DNA from: Phoebastria nigripes
Lineage: Eukaryota > Chordata > Aves > Procellariiformes > Diomedeidae
Assembly (NCBI GenBank): GCA_035582835.1
Contig: JAYKAV010000411.1
Span: forward strand, 1,014,843-1,078,842
Direction: 5' to 3'
Length of the DNA stretch: 64,000 nt
Of this stretch, positions 39,191 through 54,089 are shown piece by piece. The translations under genes and the position numbers were made by a program. Each line of letters starts with the position of its first letter. The first letter of the stretch is position 1. The notes below the pieces were generated by a model. That model was not told where the DNA came from. It saw nothing but the letters and a program-made list of their open reading frames with translations, and searched no databases.

Positions 39191-41346
39191 AAAAAAGCTT
39201 TTTGCCCATTATTTCTGTACTCTCTTACACTTGATAAATTTGTTACTGACTCAGTTGCTAAACAACACAATCTCAGTGTCCAATTTGTAATCCTGACACT
39301 GGTTTTCACTCATCATCCAGGATTTTTAAAATTCTACCAGCTGATAAATTTCTTCCTCGTATCTTAGTTTTCTCCCATTTTTAGTATTAATACTTACACT
39401 GTTTTTATTGCTAATTCTATTAGCACTGTTTTTCCTTATTTCCGAGGACAGACATTGTGATGTTCAGTGATCCCACAATGACATGAAAAGTAGATCCATC
39501 TTTCTCATCATCATTACACAGAAAAGTCATACACCACCCAGATGCTGGTTTTGTTTCACACCAAGAGAGACCGTAGCACTACAAAACCAAAAGTTAAAAT
39601 GGCATATAATATACAACAGCATACAGAAAAATACTCCCATTTTGTCAAATATTTATGCTATTACTTAGTTGAATAGTTAAGAATAAGGAAGTGGTTGTTA
39701 GCCATAATTCTCCTGGTTTTGCCAGCTAATATTACATTAAAATGTTCTTAATATATTAAGGATGATGCATAAGCATTAATATTTTAACATGTTCTCAAAA
39801 CACCAGAGAACTATCATAATACCCAAAATCTGCAATTTTTGTTTTGAGTTATTGAAGCAGTTGTGCTCTGGTTCTGTTCAGAAACAGTATTTTTTTTAAA
39901 TGTCATTTGTAGAAAATATAAAAGAAATTTGATTTGAGTACTTAATTTTTGTAATTGAATATTGATATCCCCCAACAAAGCAGCTGCAGAGACACAGCAA
40001 GAGGATAAAGTAATAGAGCATAATGAAGTGAAATCATATGATGAGGACATCCTATTACAGTTATGTGAGATTTCCACAATGTTTATCTGCATTTTAATTA
40101 CAATATTACTTCCTTTAATACACATAGCAAGGATATAAACTAATTCCATATTTGATTCTAACTCTGATTGTTTCCTGTTAATCTGAGAAGGAGAATTGCC
40201 AAGAATATTCAAGGTCTATGTTTGCTAAACAACTGTAAAATCTACTTAAAAGGTTCTGTGACATCTTGAACTAAACTTGAATCCTGTAAATCAGGAGTTC
40301 CATTCAACAGTGTGAAGCTCTATACAATAGGTATACAGCTGCATAGAAGGGGGAACAAATTTGCATAAAGATATTTTAGTAAATGCCAAGCACATCGGTT
40401 TTGTAAAGTTTTAATCTTGTATACAAGACTATCAACCACTCCTACTGCTTGTTCTAACTCACACTGGTAGGAATGTTTGTGGTCACTTCCTTACTGTCTA
40501 AAGGGAAGGCTTTGAGGAAAACAAAGGTTGTATAGGAAGGTCATAGCAAGCCATTTCCCTTACGCAAATCATACTATTTACATCAAATGATGGAATCAAG
40601 CTTTCTTCTGTCTTAAGAATAATTATGATGAATACCTGATTGCTAATCACTTCCTAGATGAAGAAGATTCACATATATTCACACACTACAGAAGAGAAAT
40701 GGTTTGCTTCAAAAATTGATACTACAACATTCTGTTATTATTTTCAGTCCACATTCTCAAGGAATGCACATATTTGTACATACTATCTAATTCACACACA
40801 CACATATATATGTTTAAATATACACACAAGTACTTAGAATTAAATGAGTACTTAAAAACTCCTAAAAGTTCAGGTTAAAAAATTATTTTATATGAATGTC
40901 ATCATTATTATAAGTTAAATGCTAAGGCCAAAAGCATGTTAACTCTTTTTTTTTTTACTTTATATGGATCACTGAACACATGTCCATGCTCATAGACAAT
41001 GCTAAGTAGACCTTCCACTGCATTTTATCTAAAAATTATTAACAAAGTTGTTTTTAAAGTACTTAATTACTATTTAAGATTAAAGAAAACACTCTCAGCA
41101 ACGGCTTAACAATCATAAAACAAATTAGCTTTTCCTATCCCCACCAAAAAAGGGAATTAGAGCTACTGTAGCATTATTTGCAATTATTTGCAATAATTGA
41201 TTGCAAATTTAAAAGGACCTCTGCATGGTTCTGTTTTGTCCTCACAGTAGACAAAGAATGAGTAAACATTTATCCAAAACAAAGAAAATGTTTCACATGA
41301 GAAGCAATGTACCACTAGCAGGGAAGGGATATATGACTGAGATGTC

Positions 41347-41370
41347 CATTATTTAATTTCTTAAATAATG
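41347..41370. repeat. Perfect short inverted repeat
   Basis: Ten-base arms CATTATTTAA (41347-41356) and TTAAATAATG (41361-41370) around a TTTC spacer. AT-only arms make a small hairpin or cruciform; function unknown. Confidence 0.9.
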
Positions 41371-42791
41371 TTACAGCAATTTTTCAGCTTGTGAATTTGC
41401 CATGTCATAATAAAAATCGGTATTTACTCAACTAATGTTTTCAAAGGGAATATGAAATTAATTAGAAGAAATAAAAGTAAAAGCTAAGAAATAGAAAGTT
41501 ATAATTGGGATACTTTTGATCACCAAAAATATCAGTTCCCTCTCTCTTCTCTCTTTAAGATTTCTAGTTTGTTGATGAACCAACCGTGTTTGGCATAATT
41601 AACACTAAGATCTTCAGAACTCAATGACTGAAAATAATTGCTTCTCTCCTTTCTTTCCTGAGTACGCTGAAGCCCAACCTAAAGATTTAGAGCTGACTGG
41701 ACAAATATAAAGGATGTCAGAAACAGTGACCGCTGACATGCCATTCAAGGCACATGGAAGAGAGTTCAGGCTTGAATGCCTCTAAACTGCTCATTGGTAA
41801 GATCAGCTATCAGTGAGACACAGTGTAAGTCAGCACAATTCACTGAGCCTGCTATGACCTTAAAATCATTGCTCCTGGGGCATGTTCATCCACCAATTAG
41901 TTTATACGCTCACTGGAAATCCATTGCTCAGTAAATGCACTGGTCTCTCATTCCACGGTGTTGATGAAGTGTGTGTGATGGCTTTCTCTTCACAACTTGA
42001 CCCCTAAAGCTGACCCATCTGGAACTGAAGTATTCATGCCACTTGAGCACATCCTTCGTTATCACAGACTCTGATATTTTCTTTAAAAACGCCATTACTC
42101 ACATTTTTTTCCTCTTAGTTAAAAACGTTTTGCAACCAATAAAACACAGAGAACTTTTTAGGGGGAAGAAATTTAGTACATAGTATGCTGAAGTACATCT
42201 GTAAAGGGAAATTAACTTACATAAAACGTGATTTCTGATAAAACTGGTATGGAAACTGTAAATATGGTTCTGCTCAGAGAACAGTTGTTAAGCCCAAATA
42301 TGAATTCATTGTAGTATAGGTCTTTTGCTATGAATGCCATGAAAATCAAACAAAACAAAACAAAAAACCACAAAACAACCCACATGCACAGCAGGGTTAT
42401 AGCTATCATCACAGCATGGTAAAAGAGAATTTTCTCTTAGGCATTTAAAGAAAAGACTTATGACATCTACTTAAACATTACATAGTTAAAAGTACAGCAT
42501 ATATTGTGTGCTTCTCTCTATAGAGTACTCTTACTTTACTCCAGGTCTCCAAGTGCATTATGACCCCACTTCCACCAAATTTCAAACTACAAATTAACAA
42601 ACAAATTTGTAAAAGAGAAACAAATAAAACTAAGCAAATTCCTTCACTAGGCTTATTCCGCAATCTGGGATTAATTTTCATATCAGGTACTATCAGTGCT
42701 TGTTACTAACAAGAATAACAGCTCATCTAATAGAACACAGTAAAAAAAGCTACTGGGTTACTCACTGTGTTCCTTCTGGATGTTCTCCAGT

Positions 42792-42792
<1 letters not shown>

Positions 42793-42835
<43 letters not shown>

Positions 42836-42836
42836 N
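42793..42836. repeat. A43 homopolymer ending in N
   Basis: Forty-three consecutive A at 42793-42835 followed by an N at 42836. The upstream 90 bases show no polyadenylation signal or recognisable retroposon. The N suggests the true tract length is unresolved in the assembly. Confidence 0.95.
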
Positions 42837-45800
42837 GAATACATTTTGCCAAAAAGTGACTGTACTGACATTTTTTGGGAAAAAAAAAAAAGTTATATTT
42901 TTCAGCTTTTGATGAAATTCAGAAATCACTCTGCCTTCTCTTCTTCTATGAGAGTGGGNTTTTTGTGGGTGGAGGTAAGGATATCTCTGCTTTCCTTTTA
43001 CATATCCCCTACTTCTTTTAGTGACAAAATGGAAAAGGAAGAAAAGAAGAGACAAACCACATACTGTATTTACAAATATTTTTTAAAAAGAAAAATAAAA
43101 CCAAAGCTGTTTGTTAGCTAACTTATTTTCTGGAAAATGAGAACAATTAGCAGTAAGACTTGTTAAGCAACCTGAACGTAATTTTTCTTGTTCTTCTTAA
43201 TGAGAGTTTAAGTTCAGCTGCAAGAGGAACCTCTGCTGTTGTAACATAAAGTGCTGTGAGACTTAGCAAAAATTATATATCAACTTTAAAACTATATTAA
43301 TAAAAATAAAAAGAATTAATGATGGATATATTATAAAGGTGAAGGTTAAGCTATCTTGCTAAATTTCAAATGCTAAGTGTAAACAGAACCAGCTATGACA
43401 GAAAAGTTTTGTAATAGCATCTATTCTTACTTAAATACCTGACAAAAATATAAAATGATTAATGGTAAAAGTATGCCAGTGAAACCCGAAAAAGGTAAAA
43501 CAGTCTCTAATCTAGAAACAAAGTAATAAAAAATCCAAAGGCAAAAGACAGAGCTAGAAAAATTCAGATTAGAAATAAGATGCTCATTTTAATTAGATAG
43601 TTAACTATTTGAAAGATCTGTATGGCGAGATAGTTCATTATCCTTCTTTTTGAGCCTTTAAATAAANATCATGCATCATTCTAAAAGCTATATGCCAATT
43701 CATCAAGAAGGTATGTATTTAATAAAGGCATTATCAAGGGCTCAAACTCTCAATCAAATTACTGCATCACAGCCAATTACCTAACATCACCTGAGCCACA
43801 GTAACTTAGCCTGCATCCCACTCAAAAACTTCAGGTCCAAATTATCTGTTATCTACTGAATTTTCCACAATTAAGGACGGAGTTTCAAAGCTTTATTTGT
43901 ACTTAATTTGAGCTAACCATGGCCTGCTCTTAAAACGGGGCAGTCCTGTTCTTTCCCTCTCCTGGCATACTTCACCACTTCCCATGCAACTGCACAGCAA
44001 GTTGGATTAGGGAGCTGATCCAGCTGAAAACTAACCCTACCAAAACAAAAATCAGATTAACCAGATCATTTGGCACTAACTGTGCAGTCTCATAGTTACT
44101 ATATTTGACACCAAGATTAGGGTGAGGCCATAAAACAGCTGAAGGTGGAAAATGAACCATCTGAATCAGCTGCAGTCTAGACTTACAGGAGCTTTAGCAT
44201 ACAATGAAGTAGTATATATCTCTACCTATACTTATATGCTGTAGTACTTAAATCTAGTTTTTAAGTTTTATTTCCATTTTCCAGTTTGCTGTTTTCTTAC
44301 TTTGGGTTTTGGGGTTTTTTTTCTGTTCTCCTTCTTCCTGTGTCTTTCATGGGCATGTGATTTCTTGTCCCTAGTCACTGTTGATAGGTGATTGCAAAAG
44401 CTGACGCCAGTATACACTGAAGAATCATTTCTCTTAAAATTAGCTTCTTCCATTGTTAAAGAACCATGCAGCACAAATGCTTTATTTCAAGCTTGTGCAA
44501 GTTTTATCCTGAAAACTATGTGCTTCATTGTCCCAGAGAAATAGAGCTGTCTTCGGTTGTTATGAACAAGGGCAGGCTCAGAAGCATTGACACTTGACCC
44601 AGTGAAGATCTTGCAGTGTAACAGGTTGACAAATGGGAAAACAATTTGTGGAAAAAAAAATGTCAAAACTGCATCTGCTTCAGCAGGTTTGAAATTCTGA
44701 CCAATTTTAAATTATTGTAAGTATTCAACTAGATTTTCCCACTGAAAACCAGTTAAAAATTTTCCAAAGATCATGAAATTTTTCATATTAAAATTGCTTA
44801 AATTTTGTGCAGTCATTCTTGTAAAGCAATATAGAAAAACTATTTTTTGGGATACCTAAATCACATATTCCTCAGTAATAACTGAAAATCTTGAGGAAGG
44901 GACTGAAATAATGTAGTTTTTAACACAGGTGTGATGTTCAATTCACACTAATGTACATATATATAAATAGATAGGTAAGATATATAAAAGATCTATGTAA
45001 GATATATATAGAAAGAAAAGTAAGATTTTGCATCTCCATCAAAACACTCTTCATGCAAATTCACCCTCAAGCACAGCAGATATTGCCCAACCTTACATAA
45101 ATACAGTCCTTAAACTTAACAAAATACTAAGCATTGGACTTCAGTTCTAGCAAGGTGGAGCCCTGAACAGAAAGATCCAATGGGGCATTTCAGAAGATCA
45201 ACAATTCACCATTCATTACCTCTTATAAAACAAAATCCTCTACAGTGGTGGGGACAGAGGACCTGACACAGAAGAGGAAAGAATGCCGAACCTCAAGCCA
45301 TTCACAGGCCAGGATTACAATAGGCTTTTATTTAGTACTGGGCAGGAAGTCACTGCTATGATAAAGAAAAAAAAAGTTTTAAGATTTAGCAAAAATTAAC
45401 TACCAAATATAATATTCCAAGTAGTAGCTACTGGTAAGTTCAGTTTTGATATGCAATGGAGCCTCAGAATGAGCACATTCTGTCTGTAAAAGTAAGTTAC
45501 TAGACAAGATATGCCCTAGAAACTGGTTTCTTTAATTAGATTTCTAACACATAGCTGCACAGAAACCAAGTTTTATTATGAAAAGTTAGAAGTAGGCCAC
45601 AGCGCCTAACACTGATGAGACAGTTAGAATTATAATACCAGAATCAAACATGCATTTCCTTTGTAATTTTATAGAATTACATTGAAAAGTATACAAAACT
45701 CCTTCTGACCCACGTGAAACAACTGAGTATCGTTCTGCTGTCCATGCTATATGACTGCTTACTGTGCATTCAACAAACAAATCATATTATCTTATGCTGG

Positions 45801-48223
45801 CTTAAACATTGTTTTCTTCTTTTAAACTTCTGTCTATAATTTTACTGTGTAATACAAAATTCACAAAGTAATAATTTTGCTGTCATTTGCATAATCTGTG
45901 AGGCTATGCCGAAGATTAGCCATTATAAAATTGTTTTATGGTAAATTTGTTCTATGTATTTAAGAAAATATTACTGGAAAGCAAACATAGGCTCTAGGAA
46001 CTAAACTGAATGGCAAGCTAGCAAGTTTCATTGTTCACTGTCATAGCCAGCCTGCTCTGCATGAGCAACCTTTTATTCTTATCTGACCTCAGAGCGAAGG
46101 TAATGTCTTTAAAGTGTGTCTTTAAACCTGTTAAACTACAAATCAAGAGATGTACAGAATTGTTATAGAAGTAACAAAGAGCAGTTTAATGCAAAACCTA
46201 CAATTAAATTCCCAAACTAAGAACCTCACTCCAGGAAAATGTTAAATTGCTTTTCTTCAATACCACTGATTTACATAATCAGAATGAGACCGCACCTACA
46301 TGCTTATACATTTGTTATCATTTTAAGCATTTCCTTCTCACATTCAGTTTATAAGAAAGTATTGAAGACCAATATACTGTAGTATCAAACCTGTGCACTT
46401 TAAAGTGTCCCTTAGGTTTTAATAATTAATGTTGTGCCAATTTTATATAAATTCAAGCTTAGAAGAGTTACAGTATACATCCATATAACTCATCCAATCT
46501 TCCAGTCCAGAGTTTAATAGATATGACAGTTCTGGGGAACATTTGGAGCCCTAATAAACGTCAAAAGGTTTAGTTTCACCAGAAGTTTTGGGGAAGATTT
46601 CGTATTTTCTTCTCTAACAGAGACTTCCACATAATTCTGGATCTAGTCATTAAGCGGGAAAGAAAAATGCAACATAACAACACAGCCTATAAAAAAAAAT
46701 TTCGCATTGCAAGTCCTTAACGAGCAGAAAGAACTGGTGCTAAGCCAAGAGCTGCTCAATAGATCTTCAAGAGACTGTTAACGAGTTACAGAAGGCAATC
46801 CTCTTCCCTACAAAAAAGAAACATCACTTTTACTTGACAAGATCCCTCGTAGAGCTTCACATTCCCAATCTTGGTCCTACATGTCAATTTTTGCAATTCA
46901 AGTAAAACTTAAGAGATAAAATCTTCATAAACAACAGCTCCAACACTGTCCCTAGAGTGCTTACTTTGGTAGTTTATCTCAAGTAACTCTTCCATTTCTT
47001 GTTCATTAACTCCCACATAAAAAACAAAGCCAACATATTAATAAAAATAACATTTTAACAAGTGAGTCAAGGTAAAATATTCACAAAGTATTACAAAGCA
47101 GCTCACATTGATCATATTGCAAGACAGCAAAGAAAGAATAAAGTGTGAGTACAGCCCAACAGGTCAGAGGAGATGACAAAGCAAGTAAGATATTCACTTA
47201 GTCTGTTTTCCAAAGATACATGAGAGATTGGGAAGGGAGGATCTTGCTTTGTTTCATTTGAGCTTTTTGTATATTGCTCCCTGAGAGTGTGTCAACTAAG
47301 GAATTTGCCTAGAATAATCGTAGCTATTTCGTACTAGCTGTCTGCATAGACAGACTTCCCTACTGCTATGCATTCATACAGTAGATTAACTTAACTCCAA
47401 ACTCAATTTTCTATGGAATGGTAATGTCCACAGAAAAAGTTACTGTAAAATTATTATTTCATTTTTAATTCTGCAATAACATATTCAAAGAAACAAGCTC
47501 TAAACTTGTTAATTAGGGGCCAAAAAAGCATCAGAAATGACAAAAGGAAGGAAGTGGGCTCAAATCTTCTGGTGGTAGTCAGCCACACTGTTAAAATTCA
47601 TCCTCAGATCAAAGTGCAGGCATTATGGTTTTGAAGTGGTGCTTTGAGCACAATCAGTAAGTGATAGCTGACTAAAAATAAGCACAGTCTGAAATGGCAC
47701 AGTTGAAAAGCCTAAATTAGTTCACATTTCTCAAAAGACTCTACTTACTAGAGGTATGAATCCTCCAGAACAGCCCAAGAAGGGCATATATGTAGCACAT
47801 GTAACCTTGCTGCTGTCACCCCTTCTACCAGGGGGAAAGAAACTTCATTTGCTGCTGCTTCAGCGGGTACCAGCAGGACAGGCCTTGAGGCTTCCTTTGA
47901 CTGTGTGGGACCACAAGAAACCTGCTTCAACCAGTGACTGCTCAAGTGGAAGATGGATCATAGAAGAGGACATGGTACTATAGCAAACTGGAGAAGATGT
48001 GAATGCCCCAGAGCCTAAAAGCTTTTGGTTTTCTTTTCTGTAGATACTAAAAAAATCTTTCAGTCACAAAACTGAGATCTACAGGCAAAAATCCATAAGC
48101 TTTAGTAGAGATCTAAGAAATACTTGTGCCATTAATGAATATTTTTTATTACTTCATATTCCTTCTATTCACGTCTTTCTGGTTCACCCATCTAAAAGAC
48201 AACTATTTCTGTCTTAAAATGTA

Positions 48224-48239
48224 ATATATATATATATAT
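48224..48239. repeat. (TA)n microsatellite
   Basis: About eight TA units. A second one of similar size lies at 62537-62550, and a mixed CA/TA tract at 40793-40811. Confidence 0.85.
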
Positions 48240-51200
48240 TTATCTCTGCTGGACTGACATTTTCTCCAAGACAGAAATGGAAAAAAAGTATTTGATATGT
48301 TTAAAATCATAAATATTTCAGTCTAAGAATAAAATTCTATAAAGCACTTACCCTGGGCCAGAACATCCTTTTAATCTACAGTGACATTGTGACATTGAAT
48401 TATGTGCAGTACTGCACCTACACCAGTGAGAAATATTTAATATCATAATAGTGCTTAAAATATTATAAGCTCTAGCCCTAGTTTTAAAATAGTCTCAAAG
48501 ACAAAATGCAGCGAATTGAAATATTACATGTCCCCTGAACCCATTCGTAGAAGATTAACTGTTTGGAAGACATTTTTAGCTATAAAAATTTGTAAGTGGC
48601 TTCATTAGTCAATCCTCTCATTACAGAGAACTAAAAGGGAGATTTTAGTATTTTTAATAAAAAAAGATAATGTACAGGCGTTACAGAAAGCACATTTAAT
48701 TCTTTTATTTTTAAAGAAGATCTCTAATATATAGGCACTATTTCCAAGTGCATGTATTCCCAGACCTGGGTTAATTTTGTTGGCATTTTGAATGACTAGA
48801 ATTTTACTCAAACACAAAATTTACAAATTATTGTTGTCACATTTTAGAAAATGTGTATGATCCTTAGGCCTGCACCTTGTAAGATGATTACAGTTTTTCC
48901 TGTATGATTTCAGTACTGCTGATGTAATTGTCTGAATATTTTAAATAAATATGGAACTTACCCTCCACTTGAAACCTGAAGTCTCTTGTGTCCCTCACAT
49001 AAAAACTTAAATGGTAAATCTTCATTTAATGATAAAAAGTATTCTTGTTTCAAGTCTATATAAACTTAGTTTTGCTATATATCTTTTGGAGAACACGGAA
49101 GGTTTTGTTTTCAGTGTGGATATAGAACAGTGACTGAAAAATTGTTCCTTTTTATCCACTAAACCATTCTGTTTTCAGAGTTGCATCCACTTGTTCTACT
49201 GATAAAGACATTATGACTGTTATTCTGTTGAAACAAATTCACCTAAAAACTGTTAAAAGTGTATTTCTTCTTGTGTAACAACATCACCAATTATTACTTT
49301 CTAAATTTATTCTCTTTAAAGCAGCCCTCGGAATCCCATGAAATTGCACAACTACTGCTGAATGCAATCAGATTTCATGCCTCTACCAAAGGTATTGGAG
49401 CACACATAAACAGGGCTCCTTTTTATTAGACTTCACATTAGGAAAACAGAAGAACCCAACTGTCTAGCAATTTTAAAAAGCATTACAATCTGATCTGACG
49501 TTGAACAATGTAGTTCTAACAGCAGTGATTAGAAAATACCAAGTAGTCATGAATTCACTACAGGTGAAAAGTTGTCAGTTTTTTTCCAACGCATTTTCAC
49601 AAGGACACACACAAAATTTGTATTCTCGTTAACTGTTTCTTGTGGGTGTTCAAGATGACCTGAAGTCATCTGTCAACAGGAAAGCCACAGCCAGCTTCAG
49701 GGTTCAGAAGAAACGGGTCTGCAGCTGTACGGTGGTTAGTGCTGCTGGCAGAGTGTGTCTCGTGGTGACCAACACACTTCAATAATGACAGGATTTAGGA
49801 TACGCTAAGCTCACTTTATTATATTATGCTCTTAAAATGCATCAAAGAACAACATAATTTCTAAGCTCTGAATTATTATCAGTGAGCTGCAGTTAAGGAT
49901 AAGAAGTGCTGCTAAGTTTTGCATAATGCTTGCCATTACAAGTAAGCGCTGCTTTTCCATTCTTCTAAAAATGCCATTTAAGGGTTTCAACAGTTCTGCG
50001 AAACCTAGACTGTAAGTGCCATGCTTGAATCTATTTTTTTGGATGTATGCCCAACAATAAATGATCCACAATGATCTGAGGACAGCACTCTCATCCAAGA
50101 ACTTAATCAGATTAATGATGTATTTGTTTTATAAAAAATGAGTAACATTAAGCTTGAGAATACCTAATTTACATATTAAATGGTTGAAGGGGACAAAAAA
50201 AAAATACTAGTGGTTTTATAAAATTAAGATTACAAAATTGACTATTGTCTTGAAAATCTGTTACTAAATTGCAGAGATGCAATATAATAAGTAAGTGTTC
50301 ATTAGCACTGTTTATGTAAATTCATGAGTAATGTTTAGTTGTTCAAAAGACTTAATGATGTTTACATTTACAAAGAATTTATTAAGAGCAATGTTGATAT
50401 CACAACATAGCAATGGCAATAACACCAACATTATATACAGAACTCTCCAGCTCTCTCAACCTAAAGAATATAATTAATACTTTAAAAAATTTTACCATAG
50501 ACTTAAGATGGTGAAGGGAGTGCTGAGAAGGAGAGGCGTGAAAGCAGCAGTGACACTGTTTGCATTGGGTTTAGTCTTATATAAAGTAAACAGAGACACC
50601 TAACAGAATGAACTAGATTATACAAAACTGGCAGACCTTATACGGTTAAGGAGGAAAAAAAAAAGTTAGTTAATATTCTTTATTGATTTCTTCCATGTTC
50701 CAGATACTTAGTGTTTCTCTACCAACTTCATTATTTCATAAAAATATTACAATTATTAACCAGATTTTCAAGAAATAGAAAACTAGCTCCCATAACAACA
50801 TATTAGTCTGCAAGTGAGTGAGTTACTTAAGTAAATTATTGGAGAATATGATTTATCAGCACCAAATATAGCATTTTTGTTTTGTCACATCAAGAGTAAG
50901 TTAACTCTTCAAATCGTATACTGGTAGAGCCTGTCTATTTCCAAATCCCAATGGGTTAAACTCTGCACATTGAAAAACAATGAGAGAAACAAAATAAGCA
51001 ATAGATGGAACACTGAAGATCAGGCTGGCATTTGCCATCTGGCATGGTATATCTAGGGTCTATCGTCATACAACAATTCAACAAGTATTATATCCCATTC
51101 CAAAGACTTCAAGAGAAATTCCCTCTGCCTTTATGCAATAAATACTTTCATTTGATAAAACAGACTCTTGCCTGGGCAAACAGAGCTTTTGTAATGAACC

Positions 51201-54089
51201 AAGATGGTCCATAAGCATAAATATGATTCAGGACACCCCTGGAAACATTCCTAGGCCAAGCCAAGGACACAGTAGACATGCAACTGTAACCCAATCTGAA
51301 GTGTCAGGCAGTAGTTTCTAACAGACTCTGTTAGTAGAGCAAGAAACATCATCTTCCTGTTGGCAACAGCATCACCCATAACAATTTAATATGCCTCATT
51401 AAAGATATTAGAATACGAATGCTTCTGAGTACCACCTCCAAAAAGCAGGACCTCCGAGAGTAAAGACAATAAAACAACCCTTCCTTCCTTCACTGGGAGG
51501 GAATGGGGGGAATATTCACAAAAGATGATGCTAGTAAAATAGCTCTTCCAATGACAGACCATATCTTCTAACCCAGAAGATGACAAGATGGAAGCTGAGT
51601 TTCTCCAGAAGATGGGAAAGTGGGGGTGGGAAATCTGCGACATATATGAAGATTTCAACAAACTTGCCTCCCCACTGATGTACAAAACTCAAATTGTTTG
51701 GCACTTCTGTTGAAAATCCAGGCCTACAACTGAGTAGTATAGGAACAGCAATTGCTGGCAGACTTGTATCAACAGAGCCCAGCAGTTGGCTCTATTTCAG
51801 CTCCTATCTAATCCTTGTATTATACTGCGCTCATCACCACAGTATGTGAATTCCCACTAATGCGATCTTATAGCTAAAAAACAAAGCCCACAGCAAAACT
51901 TGCAACTCTGGAAATCTGCAATTAATATTCCAGCACAGACTTAACTTTGTTCCAACACCCCCACCATTCTTCATCTCTGAGTTCATGCTAGTTATATTTC
52001 TATATATGGCCTATATGTAGGCCACAATGTGATATTAATCCATATGTTCTGACTGATAAATTGACAGCCTACCACAAATGGGACACAAACTTCACCATAG
52101 CTTCTACACATCAGAGTAACATTCGTATATGTTTGTCNGTTAATGTGTTTGTAGTATGGCACTCTCAGCCAAAGAAAATTTTACACAATAAGATTAAAAA
52201 AAATTGTATGTACTTTCTAACTTAATACTGCCTACAATACTGTCTATGACACAGTTCTGTGTCCTTTTATCTAGATTTTCATTTCCCTCTTCAAATACGA
52301 AAAACATCCAGCTTGCTAAGGNAAAAATTCAACATCAACCTCATAATGATTTACATCAATAGATCAACACAAGTCTATTGCACATGCAGCTGTTCCGTAA
52401 AACATGCAAATACATAAAAAAGAAAAACATGGCAATTACACAAGCATTTGTCCCAATAATAGATGTTTTTCAAACTATTTTCACTGTACCAGTTTTGTAA
52501 CACAATCCTGTGATGCAACTACCACTAAAATAGGTAGATGACACACAGTGATCTTAAACAACTTCTGCTTTCACCTCCCCCCTAGCTAGATAATATCGAC
52601 CAGAATCCATTTTGCTGGAAGTGTTGGAAAACCCACTATGCTTACTGTAGTGGAATAGTGCCATGTACTGGGCATAAAGGGCAGGGTCTGGTAAGAGGGG
52701 GCTCTGGGAAAGAACTGTGTGGGACAAGGCCATGAACTGTCCTGTGCCAGGCAGTTAGAGACGCCTCTGAAACCAGTGGGAGCAACCCATTCCCCCCCAA
52801 AAAATTCAACCAGTCAAAGGAGCACACAGCACTTCTGCTCAGACATCTTTTAAGAAAGAGTGGCAGCCACTGGAGGAGGAGAAATGGAAGAGACACATGG
52901 AAGATGAAGTTGTTGGAGACCTGTGTTTGGAAGAAGGCCAGAGGAGATACACCCCCAGAAGGAGGATGGTGTGTGGGTAAGCCACACTGAAGCCAGTACA
53001 CCCCCATAGTAGTAGACATTTTTAATAAAGCTGTTAAAACTTAACTTGCAAAGTGAGAAGAACATACATGTCATGTCTAAAAAGCAGCAATCATGCTTCT
53101 TGATGCAGGCTTCATATGGTTTACTTATTTGCACATATAACTGGACTCCATTGAAAAGCATTGAACCCAAAACATTAACTCATGACGATAGGTTAGGATC
53201 TTGCTTCAATTTGATGACAAGGTGAACTATTCACTGAGGATCTACATCCATGTTTCTGATTTGAATTTTCAAAAAAAATCCCAATATTCTGAAGTTACAA
53301 CAATTCATGTTAAATGTTCTCTTTGTTTCGTATGTGGGACAGACAATAAAGCAATAAAGAGCATAAATTTTATCTACGATTTTGGCTGATATAATAAAGA
53401 ATGCTTTCTTTTTAGTGAAGACATACTTACTAGAAATTCTGAGGAGAAAAAAAAACTATCCATTTTTCTTTTTGGTAGGTTCATGCCATTTTACAATGCT
53501 CTAGTACCAGGCTTTAGGGTGCTGTTCAGATTAGTCTTGACTTGAATAGAAATTCATTCTTTTTCTTTCCTGAATGAATGCCATTATTTGGCTGTGGGTT
53601 ATAAGTACAGTTATATTTCTAAGAATTTTATTTCTGTCTATAACAGCTCAGGAATAGGAATATTACTTATGTTCCATTTCATAGTTCTGAAAGTGTTTTG
53701 ACCCCACATAGAAATTTGAAGACCTTTTCTGAATAGGGCCTTCTATTCACATAATGATTTTTTTCTATATTATTTTATTAATATAAATACACTTCACCTA
53801 GTGAAAGCACATCTTACATAATATACAAGAGGCATCTTATTACATTGTGATAACTTTAAATAGAGCCTTTAGACTATGAAACTTAGTTTATATCCACTTA
53901 AGTAGAAAAAATATGTGGACAATGAGAAACAACATCTTTTAAAATGACCTTTTGGTGATATTTAAATAAAAAGAAATACGTAAATATTTTCAAATCCAAG
54001 TAAAATACCCACAAAAAATAGGCTTGAATAAATAGATAAATAGATTATCTTGTTTCACAGGATTTCGTAAGTGTTTGATAGCTGAATTT

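Noticed and set aside
39814..40212. 132-codon minus-strand open frame
   Set aside because: No recognisable protein content and no exon signals; frames of this size are expected occasionally in 64 kb of AT-rich DNA searched in six frames.
42700..43121. Several open frames through the A43 tract on both strands
   Set aside because: Same homopolymer artefact, interrupted by Ns.
52640..53020. GC-richer segment with long minus-strand frames, possibly an LTR fragment
   Set aside because: Loose resemblance to avian LTR-like DNA only; no TG/CA ends, target duplication or convincing alignment by eye.
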